64,000 bases of DNA, from positions 124,001 to 188,000 of the forward strand of contig WJMA01000017.1 of NCBI GenBank assembly GCA_014728175.1. Direction: 5' to 3'. The stretch's first letter is position 1. Every line of letters starts with the position of its first letter. Shown here piece by piece: positions 18,850 through 27,837 of the stretch. This DNA is from Candidatus Fermentibacterota bacterium (GTDB lineage Bacteria > Fermentibacterota > Fermentibacteria > Fermentibacterales > JCC-6). The translations under genes and the position numbers were made by a program. The notes beneath the pieces were generated by a model, which was given only the letters and a program-made list of their open reading frames with translations, had not been told where the DNA came from and ran no database searches.

Positions 18850-20628
18850 ATGAAGATAGGCCAGATGCTTCTCAACTCCGGCCTTATTACCAGAGAACAG
18901 CTGGAACAGGCGCTCCGCAAGCAGAGGGAGGAGGGGGGACGCATAGGCTACAACCTGGTGAAAATGCAGGCCATAAGCGAGGATGACCTCAACGACTACC
19001 TGGCCCGGCAACACCGAATAGAGTCGGTCAACATCGACGAGATCGAGATCGAGGATGACGTTGTCAATCTGATTCCCGGAGACATAGCCAGGCGGTACGA
19101 GGTGGTTCCCATTCAAAGGATGGGCAAGACCCTGGTGGTAGCCATGACCGACCCGGACAACCTGTTCGCCATAGACGACCTCAGGTTCTCTCTGGGCATG
19201 GAGATCGAGCCCCACATCTGCGCGTCCAGCATGGTAATGCGTGCCCTAAGGAAGTTCTACCCCGATTCCGAGTCCATGGTTTCTGTGGAGAAATCCGAGG
19301 CCATGATGGAACGTGAGGAGAAGGAGGAATCCGCTCCCAGCGCCGTGGACGAGCTCAAGGAGAAACTGGCGGAGGAAGATCTCATAGTCGGTGACGACGT
19401 CTTCGAATCCATGGTCGAGGAAGAGGAGGAGGAAGAAGAGGAGCTGGACATCGACATCGCCGACTCCCCCGTGGTAAAGCTGGTCAACAGCGTGATAGCC
19501 GACGCGGTAAGGAAGGGAGCCAGCGACATCCACTTCGAACCCTTCGAGAAGTACGTCAGGGTAAGGTTCAGGATCGATGGTGTCCTCCACGAGGTAATGC
19601 GGCCCAGCAGGAAGTACAGGCAGGCTATAGTCAGCCGCTTGAAGATTCTCGGGGGAATGAACATTGCAGAGAAGCATCTGCCCATGGACGGCAGACAGAA
19701 GGTCCGCGTGGGTGACCGCTTCGTAGACCTGAGGTTGTCCACCCTTCCCACGGTGTTTGGGGAGAAGGTCGAGGTAAGGCTTCTGGACAGGTCTCAGGTC
19801 ATCCTCGACCTGAACGGCCTGGGAATCGAGGATGAAAGCCTGGCTCTTTTCAGAAAGTCCATCCACCGCCCATTCGGTATCGTCCTGGTTACCGGGCCCA
19901 GCGGCTCGGGCAAGACCACCACCCTGTACTCCGCCCTTACCGAGCTGAACGACGTCGGCGTCAACATCATGACCGCCGAGAACCCGGTCGAGTACAACCT
20001 GAAGGGCATAAACCAGGTACAGATGAACGACGAGGTGGGCCTGACCTTCGCCAGCGCGCTGAGATCCTACCTGAGGCAGGACCCGGATATAATCATGGTG
20101 GGAGAGATAAGGGACGAGGAGACCAGCTCCATAGCCATCCGAGCCGCTCTCACCGGCCACCTGGTCCTGTCCACCACCCATACCAACGACGCCCCCAGCA
20201 CCATCAACCGGCTGGTGGACATAGGCACCGAGCCCTACATGCTCAGTACGTCCCTGGCCTGTGTCGCCTCCCAGAGGCTCATCCGCAAGGTGTGCCCTAA
20301 CTGCAAGACTCCGGTGGAGGTTCCCGTGGAGTCCATGGAGGAGGCGGACATCAATCCGGACCGTTTCAAGGACGTCTCCTTCTACGAGGGAACAGGTTGC
20401 GGCAAGTGCAACAACACCGGTTACAAGGGCCGTACGGGCATCTTCGAGGTCATGCCCATAGACGAGGAGATACGCCAACTGGTAGAGACCGACGCCAACA
20501 GCATTCAGATAGAGAAGGCCGCCATTAGCCATGGAATGATAAACCTCAGGGAAGCGGCCCTGAGAAAGCTGGAACGCGGGATCACCACCTTCGAGGAGGT
20601 GGTCAGAGAGACCGTGGCCAACATCTAG
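18850..20628 (+). CDS. pilB: PilB/GspE-type assembly ATPase, copy 1
   Basis: This 592-residue hexameric ATPase powers type IV pilus extension. Residues 1-150 hold MshEN/GspE N-terminal domains (MKIGQMLLNSGLITREQLEQ and a second domain with IPGDIARRYEVVPIQRMGK). A Glu-rich linker at about 165-205 leads to the ATPase core with Walker A GPSGSGKTT at about 349-357, the Asp and His boxes, and DPDIIMVGEIRDEET. Four cysteines form the metal site (CPNCKTP and CGKCNNTGYKG). The ATG at 18850 is preceded by GGAGAGGACC. The 270 bases upstream hold no gene; a TTGACA at 18742 has no convincing -10 partner. It is followed at 11 bases by a second copy. Confidence 0.94.
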   Translation: MKIGQMLLNSGLITREQLEQALRKQREEGGRIGYNLVKMQAISEDDLNDYLARQHRIESVNIDEIEIEDDVVNLIPGDIARRYEVVPIQRMGKTLVVAMTDPDNLFAIDDLRFSLGMEIEPHICASSMVMRALRKFYPDSESMVSVEKSEAMMEREEKEESAPSAVDELKEKLAEEDLIVGDDVFESMVEEEEEEEEELDIDIADSPVVKLVNSVIADAVRKGASDIHFEPFEKYVRVRFRIDGVLHEVMRPSRKYRQAIVSRLKILGGMNIAEKHLPMDGRQKVRVGDRFVDLRLSTLPTVFGEKVEVRLLDRSQVILDLNGLGIEDESLALFRKSIHRPFGIVLVTGPSGSGKTTTLYSALTELNDVGVNIMTAENPVEYNLKGINQVQMNDEVGLTFASALRSYLRQDPDIIMVGEIRDEETSSIAIRAALTGHLVLSTTHTNDAPSTINRLVDIGTEPYMLSTSLACVASQRLIRKVCPNCKTPVEVPVESMEEADINPDRFKDVSFYEGTGCGKCNNTGYKGRTGIFEVMPIDEEIRQLVETDANSIQIEKAAISHGMINLREAALRKLERGITTFEEVVRETVANI

Positions 20629-20639
20629 GCTGGGATAAG

Positions 20640-22454
20640 ATGCTGAACCGGCTAGCGATAATGCTCACGGAGGCCGGGATAATAACAAACGAGGATATCG
20701 ACGAGATATCCCAGGAGTACGGTCCGGGAGAGACCGAGCTGGCGGAGATACTCGTCGCCACCGGAAAGGTCCCCGAGGAGCTGATAACGGAGTTCTTGTC
20801 CGACATCTACAGCGTTGATCCGGTCTACCTCAACGAGACCGAGATATCCCCCGAGCTGGCCAACAAGCTCACAGAGGAGATAGCCCGCCGCTTCATAGTC
20901 GCTCCGGTCAGGGAGTACGACGGCATGTTCCAGGTCGCCATGGCCAACCCGGCCAACCTCTACGCCATAGACGAGATCAAATTCAACGTGGGCAAGGAGG
21001 TTCTCCCCCTGGCGTCAGCCCCCTCCGCCATAAGGCGCACCCTGGACGAGATCTACGGCAAGGTCGACGACCTGGTTACCGTTGAGAACCAGCTGGACGA
21101 CTACGACGAGGAGGACGACGACCTGGAGGTGGTGGACACTCTGGACTCAGACCTCGAGGAGGACGAGTTCGAAGAGGAGTACGCTACCGTCGACGAGAAC
21201 GAGCCGGTGGTCAAATTCGTAAATCAACTGATTGCCAAGGCCGTTCTGACCGAGGTCAGCGACATACACGTCGAGCCTTACGAGAAGTACGTCAGGGTAC
21301 GGTACCGACGGGACGGAACCTGCTTCGAGGTGGGAAGGCTGCCCAAAGCGGTGCAGGGCCCGATAATAAGCCGTCTCAAAATAATGTCCCACATGAATAT
21401 AGCAGAGAGAAGAAAAACCCAGGACGGCAGGATAAAGGCCAACATCCAGGGTAGGTCGATAGATTTCAGGGTCAGCTGCGTCCCGGCGATCAACGGCGAG
21501 AAGATAGTCCTCAGGATTCTGGACCGGGGCAACCTGGAGTTCGACCTCAGGCAGCTGGGTTTCCCAGAAACGGCCCTGAAGGACTTCATGAAGGGCGTCA
21601 ACTCCCCTTATGGCATAGTCCTGGTCACCGGCCCCACCGGAAGCGGGAAGACCACCACCCTGTACTCGGCCCTTTCCGGTCTCAGTACCCCGCACGTCAA
21701 CGTTCACACCGCAGAGGACCCGGTCGAGTACAACATAGACGGCATCACCCAGACCCAGATAGATGCCGGGATCGGTTACGATTTCGCATTCGCGCTCAGG
21801 GCCATACTTCGCCAGGACCCCAACATCATCATGGTGGGCGAGATAAGAGACCTGGAGACCGCCTCTATAGCGGTGAAGGCCTCTCTCACCGGCCACCTGG
21901 TATTCTCCACCATTCACACCAACGACGCTCCCAGCACCATTACCAGGCTGGTAGACATAGGAATCAAGCCTTTCCTAGTGGCCTCATCCACCAGGGTGAT
22001 AATGGCCCAGCGCCTGGTCAGAAAGGTCTGCGAGAACTGCAAGCGGCCCCACGAGTACAGCGAGGACGAGCTGGTCGCGGCCGGCGTGGACCCCCACAAG
22101 CTCAGGGATTGCACCACGTACGTGGGCGCAGGCTGCAAGAAGTGCGGCCACATAGGCTACAAGGGCAGGATAGGCCTGTTCGAGGTTCTCACCGTAGAGC
22201 GTGAGATCAAGCAGGCGATAATAGACCGCGCTTCCGCGGGCAAGCTGCGGGAGATGGCGGTGGAGAGAGGTATGAGAACCCTGCGCATGGACGCCGTCGA
22301 CAAGCTGGCGAAGGGAATAACCACTCTGGAGGAGGTTACCAGGGTGACCGCGGAGGACGACGACGAGGTAAGGCTTGCAGAGCGTAAGTTTAAGGCTATT
22401 CAAAGGAAGAAGGCCCGGGAGACCAAGCGAACCAGCAAGACCCAGGCTGGATAG
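20640..22454 (+). CDS. pilB: PilB/GspE-type assembly ATPase, copy 2
   Basis: This 604-residue paralogue of the preceding gene has the same order: N-terminal MshEN-like domain, an acidic linker (DDYDEEDDDLEVVDTLDSD, about residues 155-180), core with Walker A GPTGSGKTT at about 331-339, DPNIIMVGEIRDLETASIAV, and the four-Cys metal site (CENCKRP and CKKCGHIGYKG). All catalytic motifs are intact, so both copies should be active. Its C-terminus is extended by a basic tail of about 30 residues. The two copies differ clearly in the N-terminal domains and linker, so they are old duplicates rather than recent ones. They may form mixed hexamers or serve different pilus types. Confidence 0.93.
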   Translation: MLNRLAIMLTEAGIITNEDIDEISQEYGPGETELAEILVATGKVPEELITEFLSDIYSVDPVYLNETEISPELANKLTEEIARRFIVAPVREYDGMFQVAMANPANLYAIDEIKFNVGKEVLPLASAPSAIRRTLDEIYGKVDDLVTVENQLDDYDEEDDDLEVVDTLDSDLEEDEFEEEYATVDENEPVVKFVNQLIAKAVLTEVSDIHVEPYEKYVRVRYRRDGTCFEVGRLPKAVQGPIISRLKIMSHMNIAERRKTQDGRIKANIQGRSIDFRVSCVPAINGEKIVLRILDRGNLEFDLRQLGFPETALKDFMKGVNSPYGIVLVTGPTGSGKTTTLYSALSGLSTPHVNVHTAEDPVEYNIDGITQTQIDAGIGYDFAFALRAILRQDPNIIMVGEIRDLETASIAVKASLTGHLVFSTIHTNDAPSTITRLVDIGIKPFLVASSTRVIMAQRLVRKVCENCKRPHEYSEDELVAAGVDPHKLRDCTTYVGAGCKKCGHIGYKGRIGLFEVLTVEREIKQAIIDRASAGKLREMAVERGMRTLRMDAVDKLAKGITTLEEVTRVTAEDDDEVRLAERKFKAIQRKKARETKRTSKTQAG

Positions 22455-22462
22455 GAGGCCTG

Positions 22463-23533
22463 ATGAACGTCAAGACGCTGCTAAAGGAGATGCTGGAGAG
22501 GAGGGCGACGGACCTCCACCTGACAGTTGGGGCACCTCCCACCATTAGGATCGATGGCGAGCTGGTCAGGATGGAGTACGACCCGCTCACTCCCCAGGAG
22601 ACGCAGGACCTGGTCTACAGCCTGCTCAAGGACACTCAGAAGAAGAAGTTCGAGGAGAGCAAGGAGCTGGACCTCGCCTTCGGCATAAAGGGCTTGTCCA
22701 GGTTCCGTTCGAACGTATTTCAGCAGAGGGGATGCGTGGCCTGCGCCATAAGGGTGATCCCTTATGAGATATTAGGCTTCGACGAGCTGGGGCTGCCCTC
22801 CGTCGTAAAGAAATGGTCGCGCAAGAACCAGGGCCTGATTCTGGTTACCGGGCCCACCGGCTGCGGCAAAAGCACTACGCTGGCTTCGATAATCAGAAAG
22901 GTGAACTCAACCAAACCCGTTCACATAATTACGATCGAGGACCCGATAGAGTACGTTCACCATCACGACAAGGCCATAGTCAACCAACGGGAGATAGGGG
23001 AGGACACCACCACCTTCCACGACGCGCTGCGGTACATCCTAAGGCAGGACCCGGACGTGGTCCTGATAGGCGAGATGCGCGACATGGAGACCATGCAGAC
23101 GGCCCTCAACATAGCCGAGACCGGCCACCTGACCATGGCCACCCTTCATACCAACTCCACTTACGAGTCTATAAACAGGATAATCGATACTTTCCCGTCG
23201 GAGAGCCAGGTACAGGTAAGGGGCCAGCTGTCGTTCGTTCTTATAGGCGTGATGACCCAGATGCTCCTTCCGCGAGCCAGAGGTAGCGGAAGAGTGCTTG
23301 CGGCGGAGGCTCTTGCATGCACGCCGGCCATCAGGGCCGCCATAAGGGAGGACAAGCTGCATCAGATCTACGGAATGATGCAGGCCGGCCACAAGTTCGG
23401 CATGCAGACCATGAATCAAGCACTTTACAATTTGTATATAAGAAGAGAGATTACAAAGGAGATGTGTCTTGAGCGGTCTCCGGACCCGATAGAGCTTGAA
23501 GAGATGATGGTCACCGGACGCGAGGTGCTTTAA
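22463..23533 (+). CDS. pilT: PilT, pilus retraction ATPase
   Basis: The 356-residue protein matches PilT in length and motifs: N-terminal PAS-like domain (RRATDLHLTVGAPPTIRIDG), Walker A GPTGCGKSTT at about residues 133-142, the Asp box and IEDPIEYVHHHD, Walker B VVLIGEMRDMETMQT, His box GHLTMATLHTNST, and the PilT-specific C-terminal AIRAAIREDKLHQI, needed for retraction. It depolymerises pili at the inner membrane. Walker A has Cys where Ser is usual, which should be tolerated. It lies nine bases after pilB copy 2 and 12 bases before pilC, in one operon. Confidence 0.96.
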   Translation: MNVKTLLKEMLERRATDLHLTVGAPPTIRIDGELVRMEYDPLTPQETQDLVYSLLKDTQKKKFEESKELDLAFGIKGLSRFRSNVFQQRGCVACAIRVIPYEILGFDELGLPSVVKKWSRKNQGLILVTGPTGCGKSTTLASIIRKVNSTKPVHIITIEDPIEYVHHHDKAIVNQREIGEDTTTFHDALRYILRQDPDVVLIGEMRDMETMQTALNIAETGHLTMATLHTNSTYESINRIIDTFPSESQVQVRGQLSFVLIGVMTQMLLPRARGSGRVLAAEALACTPAIRAAIREDKLHQIYGMMQAGHKFGMQTMNQALYNLYIRREITKEMCLERSPDPIELEEMMVTGREVL

Positions 23534-23545
23534 CGGAGGTCTGAC

Positions 23546-24757
23546 ATGGCGGAGTTTGCGTGGCAGGGAACCAACGTCCAGGGAAGGACGCTATCCGGCA
23601 GGATAACCGCCAAGAGCAAGCGCGAGGCCCGAAGCCTTCTCGAGCGCAGAGGGGTCGCGGTCGAGAAGATCCGGGGCAAAGGCTTCGATCTGAGCGCGCT
23701 GGGCAAGTTCGGGGCGGGAATAAAAGATACCGATCTGGCCCGGTTCACCAGGCAGTTCGCCACCATGATCGACGCCGGTCTGCCTCTGGTCAACTGCCTG
23801 CAGATACTGGCCAGGCAGACGGACAACAAAACCTTCTCCAACATAATATCCAACGTGACTCAAGAGGTGGAGAAGGGCGGTACGCTCGCCGATTCGATGG
23901 GCAAGCACGTCAACATTTTCAGCGAGCTGTACATCAACATGGTGGCCGCGGGTGAGCAGGGCGGTATTCTCGATACCATCCTACACCGGCTGGCTAACCA
24001 CCTCGAGAAATCCGCGCAGCTCCGGCGCAAGATCAAGACGGCCATGATGTACCCCCTGATCGTCCTGATCGTGGTGTTACTGGCCACCGCTGCGCTTCTG
24101 CTGTTCGTCATCCCCATATTCGAGAGGATGTTCGCCGACTTCGGAAGCGAGCTCCCCGGTCCTACCCAGTTCGTCATCAGCCTCTCGCAATTCTTCCAGC
24201 ACAACATACTGTTCATAATAGTAGGCGTGATCGGTCTTATAGTCCTCTACAACGTCTACTACAAGACCGACAACGGCAAGAAGGTAATAGATACCATCAA
24301 GCTGAAGATGCCCATCTTCGGGCCGCTGGTTCGCAAGATGGCTATTGCCCGGTTCACCAGAACGCTGGGAACGCTGGTATCGAGTGGTGTGGCCATCCTG
24401 GATGGGCTGAGCATAACCTCCAGGACCGCCGGCAACCGGGTGGTTGCCGACGCGATACTGGAGGCTCGGGTCAGCATCTCGGGGGGCGAGAACATATCCG
24501 ACCCCCTGGAGGCCTCCGGGGTCTTCCCTACCATGGTTACCCAGATGATAGCGGTGGGCGAGGAGACGGGTGGCCTGGACGACATGCTCACCAAGGTGGC
24601 CGACTTCTACGAGGACGAGGTCGATACCTCCGTGGCGGGACTGACCTCCACCCTGGAGCCCATTATGATCGTCGTGCTGGGCGGCATAGTGGGTGGCATG
24701 GTGATAGCCATGTACCTTCCGATCTTCGACCTGATCGGTACGGTCGGAGGCGGTTAA
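23546..24757 (+). CDS. pilC: PilC, type IV pilus inner-membrane platform protein
   Basis: The 403-residue protein has two GspF/PilC domains, each a cytoplasmic four-helix bundle followed by membrane helices. The first repeat carries FTRQFATMIDAGLPLVNCLQ and GGTLADSMGKH, and the second FTRTLGTLVSSGVAILDGL and the EETGGLDDMLTKVADFYEDE stretch. Membrane helices lie around residues 170-195, 215-240 and 372-395. It joins the PilB and PilT motors to the growing pilin fibre. It is in the same run of genes as pilB and pilT. Confidence 0.95.
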   Translation: MAEFAWQGTNVQGRTLSGRITAKSKREARSLLERRGVAVEKIRGKGFDLSALGKFGAGIKDTDLARFTRQFATMIDAGLPLVNCLQILARQTDNKTFSNIISNVTQEVEKGGTLADSMGKHVNIFSELYINMVAAGEQGGILDTILHRLANHLEKSAQLRRKIKTAMMYPLIVLIVVLLATAALLLFVIPIFERMFADFGSELPGPTQFVISLSQFFQHNILFIIVGVIGLIVLYNVYYKTDNGKKVIDTIKLKMPIFGPLVRKMAIARFTRTLGTLVSSGVAILDGLSITSRTAGNRVVADAILEARVSISGGENISDPLEASGVFPTMVTQMIAVGEETGGLDDMLTKVADFYEDEVDTSVAGLTSTLEPIMIVVLGGIVGGMVIAMYLPIFDLIGTVGGG

Positions 24758-24836
24758 GAAAAGGGGGTCTCGGCCCACGATCCTCGACACGGATAGAACG
24801 CCAACCAGAGACTTCGGGCGCCTCACCTGGCTGCAG

Positions 24837-26447
24837 GTGGGGCGCCTTTCCGTAATAGGCTCTCTCGCGGTTCTGGGAATCCTCTTCCTGGAAAGCAAGC
24901 TGGTTTCCGTCGTGTATGCGTCGGTTGGCGTTGCCGCGGTGGTCTCCGGACTTCTGGTCACTCTCTACCTGCGCAACTGCCCTGCCAAGAGGTGGCCGCT
25001 CCGCATGCAGTTCCTGCTGGACGCCTTCCTGCTGGGCCTTCTGATCCATTACGGGGGAGGTATAGACGGCCCTCTGGTGGTGTTCTTCTACCTCCACTCG
25101 GCCGCGGCTGGTCTTTACCTGGGCATGCTGGGAGGAGGAGGAATCGCTCTTCTGGACTCCCTGGTCATACTAGCTTCAGGGCTCTACTCCATAGCCGGGA
25201 CCGGCGAACCAACCGGAAGCGTAACCCTTGAGGTGCTGGGAAGGACCGGCCTGATATCTCTTTCCTTCCGCTACGTACTCCTGAAAGCTCTGCTGGACTT
25301 CCTGATCCTGGCTGCGGTGGGTCTGGTCTCGGGCTACCTCTCCGAGCTTCTGGAGCGGGAGTCGGGAAGGGTTCAGAGCATACTCCATGCCCTGCGGGAG
25401 GTCCGCACCAGATCGCGGGAGATACTGGAGAGCATGGAGGACGGGGTGCTGGTCATAGACGACAGAGGCAATCCGATAAGCGTCAACGCCGCGGCCCGGC
25501 GCATTCTTTCCCTGGGCCGGGACTGGCAGGCGGACGTGAGGGAGACCGAGCTCTACAGGATGCTCTCCGATTACCTCAGCACGGGGGAGTTTCCGGAGAA
25601 CATAGACCTGGTGATGGGCGAGAACATAGTCGAATGCAGGATGGCCAACTTTTTAAACGAATCCGGCGAGCCGGCCGGGGCCATGGCGGTCATGACGGAC
25701 GTAACCGAGGTAAGGACGCTCAGGAGCCAGCTGGACGAGCAGGAGAAGCTGGCGGTGGTGGGAAGGCTGTCCTCCACCATGGCCCACGAGATACGCAACC
25801 CGCTGGCCTCGATGAGCGGAGCGGCGCAAATCCTGATGCAGGGAGGTACCGACGACCAGGGAACGGCCAGGATGACCCGACTGATAGTCAACCAGGCCAG
25901 ACGGATCTCGGAGGTCATAGAGGGCTACCTGCAGATCTCCAGATCCTCCGGCCCCCCATCCATGGCCAAGTTGAACCTGGCCGACGTGGTTAGGGAAGCC
26001 GTTGAGAGCTCTAGCCACGGGATCGCCAGAGGGGTGGAGTTCGAGGTGGACGTCCCGGACGAAGTGGAGGTGGTAGGAAGCAGACCCCGTCTCTCGCAGA
26101 TGCTCAACAACCTGATAAGGAACAGCGCAGAGGCTACGGAAAGCATGGACGAGAGATTGATATCGGTTCGGCTTCAAGCCCTTGAGGGCACCGGTACCGC
26201 CGAACTTGTCGTGGAGGACAACGGCCCGGGATTCCCCGATGACATAATGGACAGCGCCACCAGGCCCTTCGTCACCACCAAGGAGGAGGGAACCGGGCTG
26301 GGGCTGTACGTGGCCCGGAAGGTTGTACAGGATCACAAGGGACGCATGATATTACAGAGAAGCGATACCGGCAGCGCGAGAGTAAGGGTTATCCTGCCTC
26401 TTGCCGCTACCAGCGAAATAGCCGAGGAAGGTACAGATGCCGGCTGA
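24837..26447 (+). CDS. pilS: PilS/NtrB-like sensor histidine kinase
   Basis: The protein has six or so membrane helices in the first 190 residues, a PAS domain at about 195-300 (ILESMEDGVLVIDDRGNPIS), then a HisKA/HATPase kinase: AHEIRNPLASMSGAA with phospho-acceptor His317, N box LNNLIRNSAEA, G1 DNGPGFP and G2 GTGLGLYVA. It should phosphorylate the adjacent PilR. The GTG at 24837 is the only standard start, but the frame stays open upstream and reads FGRLTWLQVGRLSVIGSLAV; in PilS-like proteins the residues before the first helix are similar. The real start may be the ATC at 24780 or the ACG at 24777, behind AAGGGGGT. Confidence 0.88.
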   Translation: MGRLSVIGSLAVLGILFLESKLVSVVYASVGVAAVVSGLLVTLYLRNCPAKRWPLRMQFLLDAFLLGLLIHYGGGIDGPLVVFFYLHSAAAGLYLGMLGGGGIALLDSLVILASGLYSIAGTGEPTGSVTLEVLGRTGLISLSFRYVLLKALLDFLILAAVGLVSGYLSELLERESGRVQSILHALREVRTRSREILESMEDGVLVIDDRGNPISVNAAARRILSLGRDWQADVRETELYRMLSDYLSTGEFPENIDLVMGENIVECRMANFLNESGEPAGAMAVMTDVTEVRTLRSQLDEQEKLAVVGRLSSTMAHEIRNPLASMSGAAQILMQGGTDDQGTARMTRLIVNQARRISEVIEGYLQISRSSGPPSMAKLNLADVVREAVESSSHGIARGVEFEVDVPDEVEVVGSRPRLSQMLNNLIRNSAEATESMDERLISVRLQALEGTGTAELVVEDNGPGFPDDIMDSATRPFVTTKEEGTGLGLYVARKVVQDHKGRMILQRSDTGSARVRVILPLAATSEIAEEGTDAG

Positions 26448-27837
26448 GGATCTGCGGGTTTTCGTAGTCGACGACGAGGAGTCCATGCTGGAATGGCTGG
26501 GAGTCCTGCTGGATCAGAAGGGCTACCAGGTGGAGTGCTTCTCCGAACCGGAAGAGGCCCTGAAATCCGCTCGACGCGATCCCCCGGACATCCTTCTGGT
26601 GGACATAAAGATGCCCGGAATGAGCGGTCTGGAGCTCTTCTCCGGGGTTAAGGAAACGCAACCGGACGTCATTGGCATAGTCATGACCGCCTTCTCCAGC
26701 GTAGACACGGCGGTAAAAGCCATAAGGCAGGGCGCCAGCGATTACCTTATAAAGCCCTTCGAGGTAGACCAGCTGTCGGTCTCCCTGGAAAGGGCGTTGT
26801 GCCACAAGGAGATGGAGAACGAGAACCTCAAGCTGCGCAAACAGGTTCACCGCCGTTACGATTTCGAAAGCATAATCGGGAGCTCAGAGGCCATACTGCA
26901 AATGCTGGAGCAGATCAGAATGGTCGCCGATAAGAAAAGCACCGTGCTCATAACGGGGGAGAGTGGAACGGGCAAGGAGCTGGTGGCCAGAGCGCTGCAC
27001 TATAACAGCTCCCGCTCGGAAGGGCCCTTTCTGGGAGTGAACTGCGGCAGCTTCACCCGCGATCTCCTGGCCAGCGAGCTGTTCGGTCACGTAAAGGGCT
27101 CGTTCACCGGAGCCCACAAGGACAAGGAGGGGTTGCTGGTGGCGGCCTCGGGCGGTACTTTCTTCCTCGACGAGGTCAGCGAGTTGCATCGCGATTTACA
27201 GGTGAAGCTCCTACGCACCCTACAGGAGCGTCAGGTTCTTCCGGTAGGCGGAACCTCCCCAAAATCCTTCGACGTAAGGCTGGTGGCGGCCACCAACCGC
27301 GACCTCCACAAAAAAGTGGAAGACGGCGATTTCCGGGCCGACCTCTACTACAGACTGAACGTTATCCCCATCCACGTTCCCCCTTTGAGGAAGCACAGAA
27401 CCGACATCCCCGTACTGGTGGAGCGCTTCATAGCCGAGAACTGCTCGCGGCACGGCATAGACGCCAAGAAGATGGACGAGCAGGCCATGGCCGCCCTTAC
27501 CCGCTACGATTGGCCGGGCAACGTCCGGGAGCTGGAGAACGTGGTGGAGCGGCTGTGCGTTATGACCAGGGCGTCGAGGATCACCAGAGACGACATACCG
27601 GATCATATACTGGAGAACGCCGCCACCGAAGAGCCGGCTGCATCCGAGGATAATACCTCTTCCGAAGCTCCGGCCGCTCAGCCGACCCTCAGGGAGATGG
27701 AAAAAGCCTACACGTACTACATCCTGGAGCACAAGGCAGGCGGCCAGAAACGCATGGCGGCCAAAATACTGGGAATAGATGAAAGCACCCTCCACAGAAG
27801 GCTGGAGAGGTACCGGTCCGAGGAGGAGGGTGACTGA
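26437..27837 (+). CDS. pilR: PilR-like sigma-54-dependent response regulator
   Basis: The 466-residue NtrC-family activator has a receiver domain (residues 5-120; Asp56 in LVDIKMPGMSG is the phosphorylation site), a central AAA+ domain with Walker A GESGTGKE and the sigma-54 contact loop GSFTGA (GAFTGA variant), and a C-terminal Fis-type helix-turn-helix (RMAAKILGIDESTLHRRLE). It overlaps the end of the kinase gene by 11 bases. Two sigma-54 promoters of near-perfect consensus lie just downstream, before the pilin genes at 29314 and 29882, so its job as pilin activator is well supported by context. An acidic Ala/Glu linker precedes the DNA-binding part. Confidence 0.94.
   Translation: MPAEDLRVFVVDDEESMLEWLGVLLDQKGYQVECFSEPEEALKSARRDPPDILLVDIKMPGMSGLELFSGVKETQPDVIGIVMTAFSSVDTAVKAIRQGASDYLIKPFEVDQLSVSLERALCHKEMENENLKLRKQVHRRYDFESIIGSSEAILQMLEQIRMVADKKSTVLITGESGTGKELVARALHYNSSRSEGPFLGVNCGSFTRDLLASELFGHVKGSFTGAHKDKEGLLVAASGGTFFLDEVSELHRDLQVKLLRTLQERQVLPVGGTSPKSFDVRLVAATNRDLHKKVEDGDFRADLYYRLNVIPIHVPPLRKHRTDIPVLVERFIAENCSRHGIDAKKMDEQAMAALTRYDWPGNVRELENVVERLCVMTRASRITRDDIPDHILENAATEEPAASEDNTSSEAPAAQPTLREMEKAYTYYILEHKAGGQKRMAAKILGIDESTLHRRLERYRSEEEGD

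Noticed and set aside
19411-19450. GAGGAAGAGG-type run in pilB copy 1 as a tandem DNA repeat
   Set aside because: It encodes the Glu-rich linker between the two domains and is not a regular DNA repeat. The second pilB has a similar acidic linker with different codons.
19246-20532. A long minus-strand open frame inside pilB copy 1
   Set aside because: The plus strand encodes all motifs of the pilus ATPase; the antisense frame has no start site with a ribosome-binding site and no recognisable domain.
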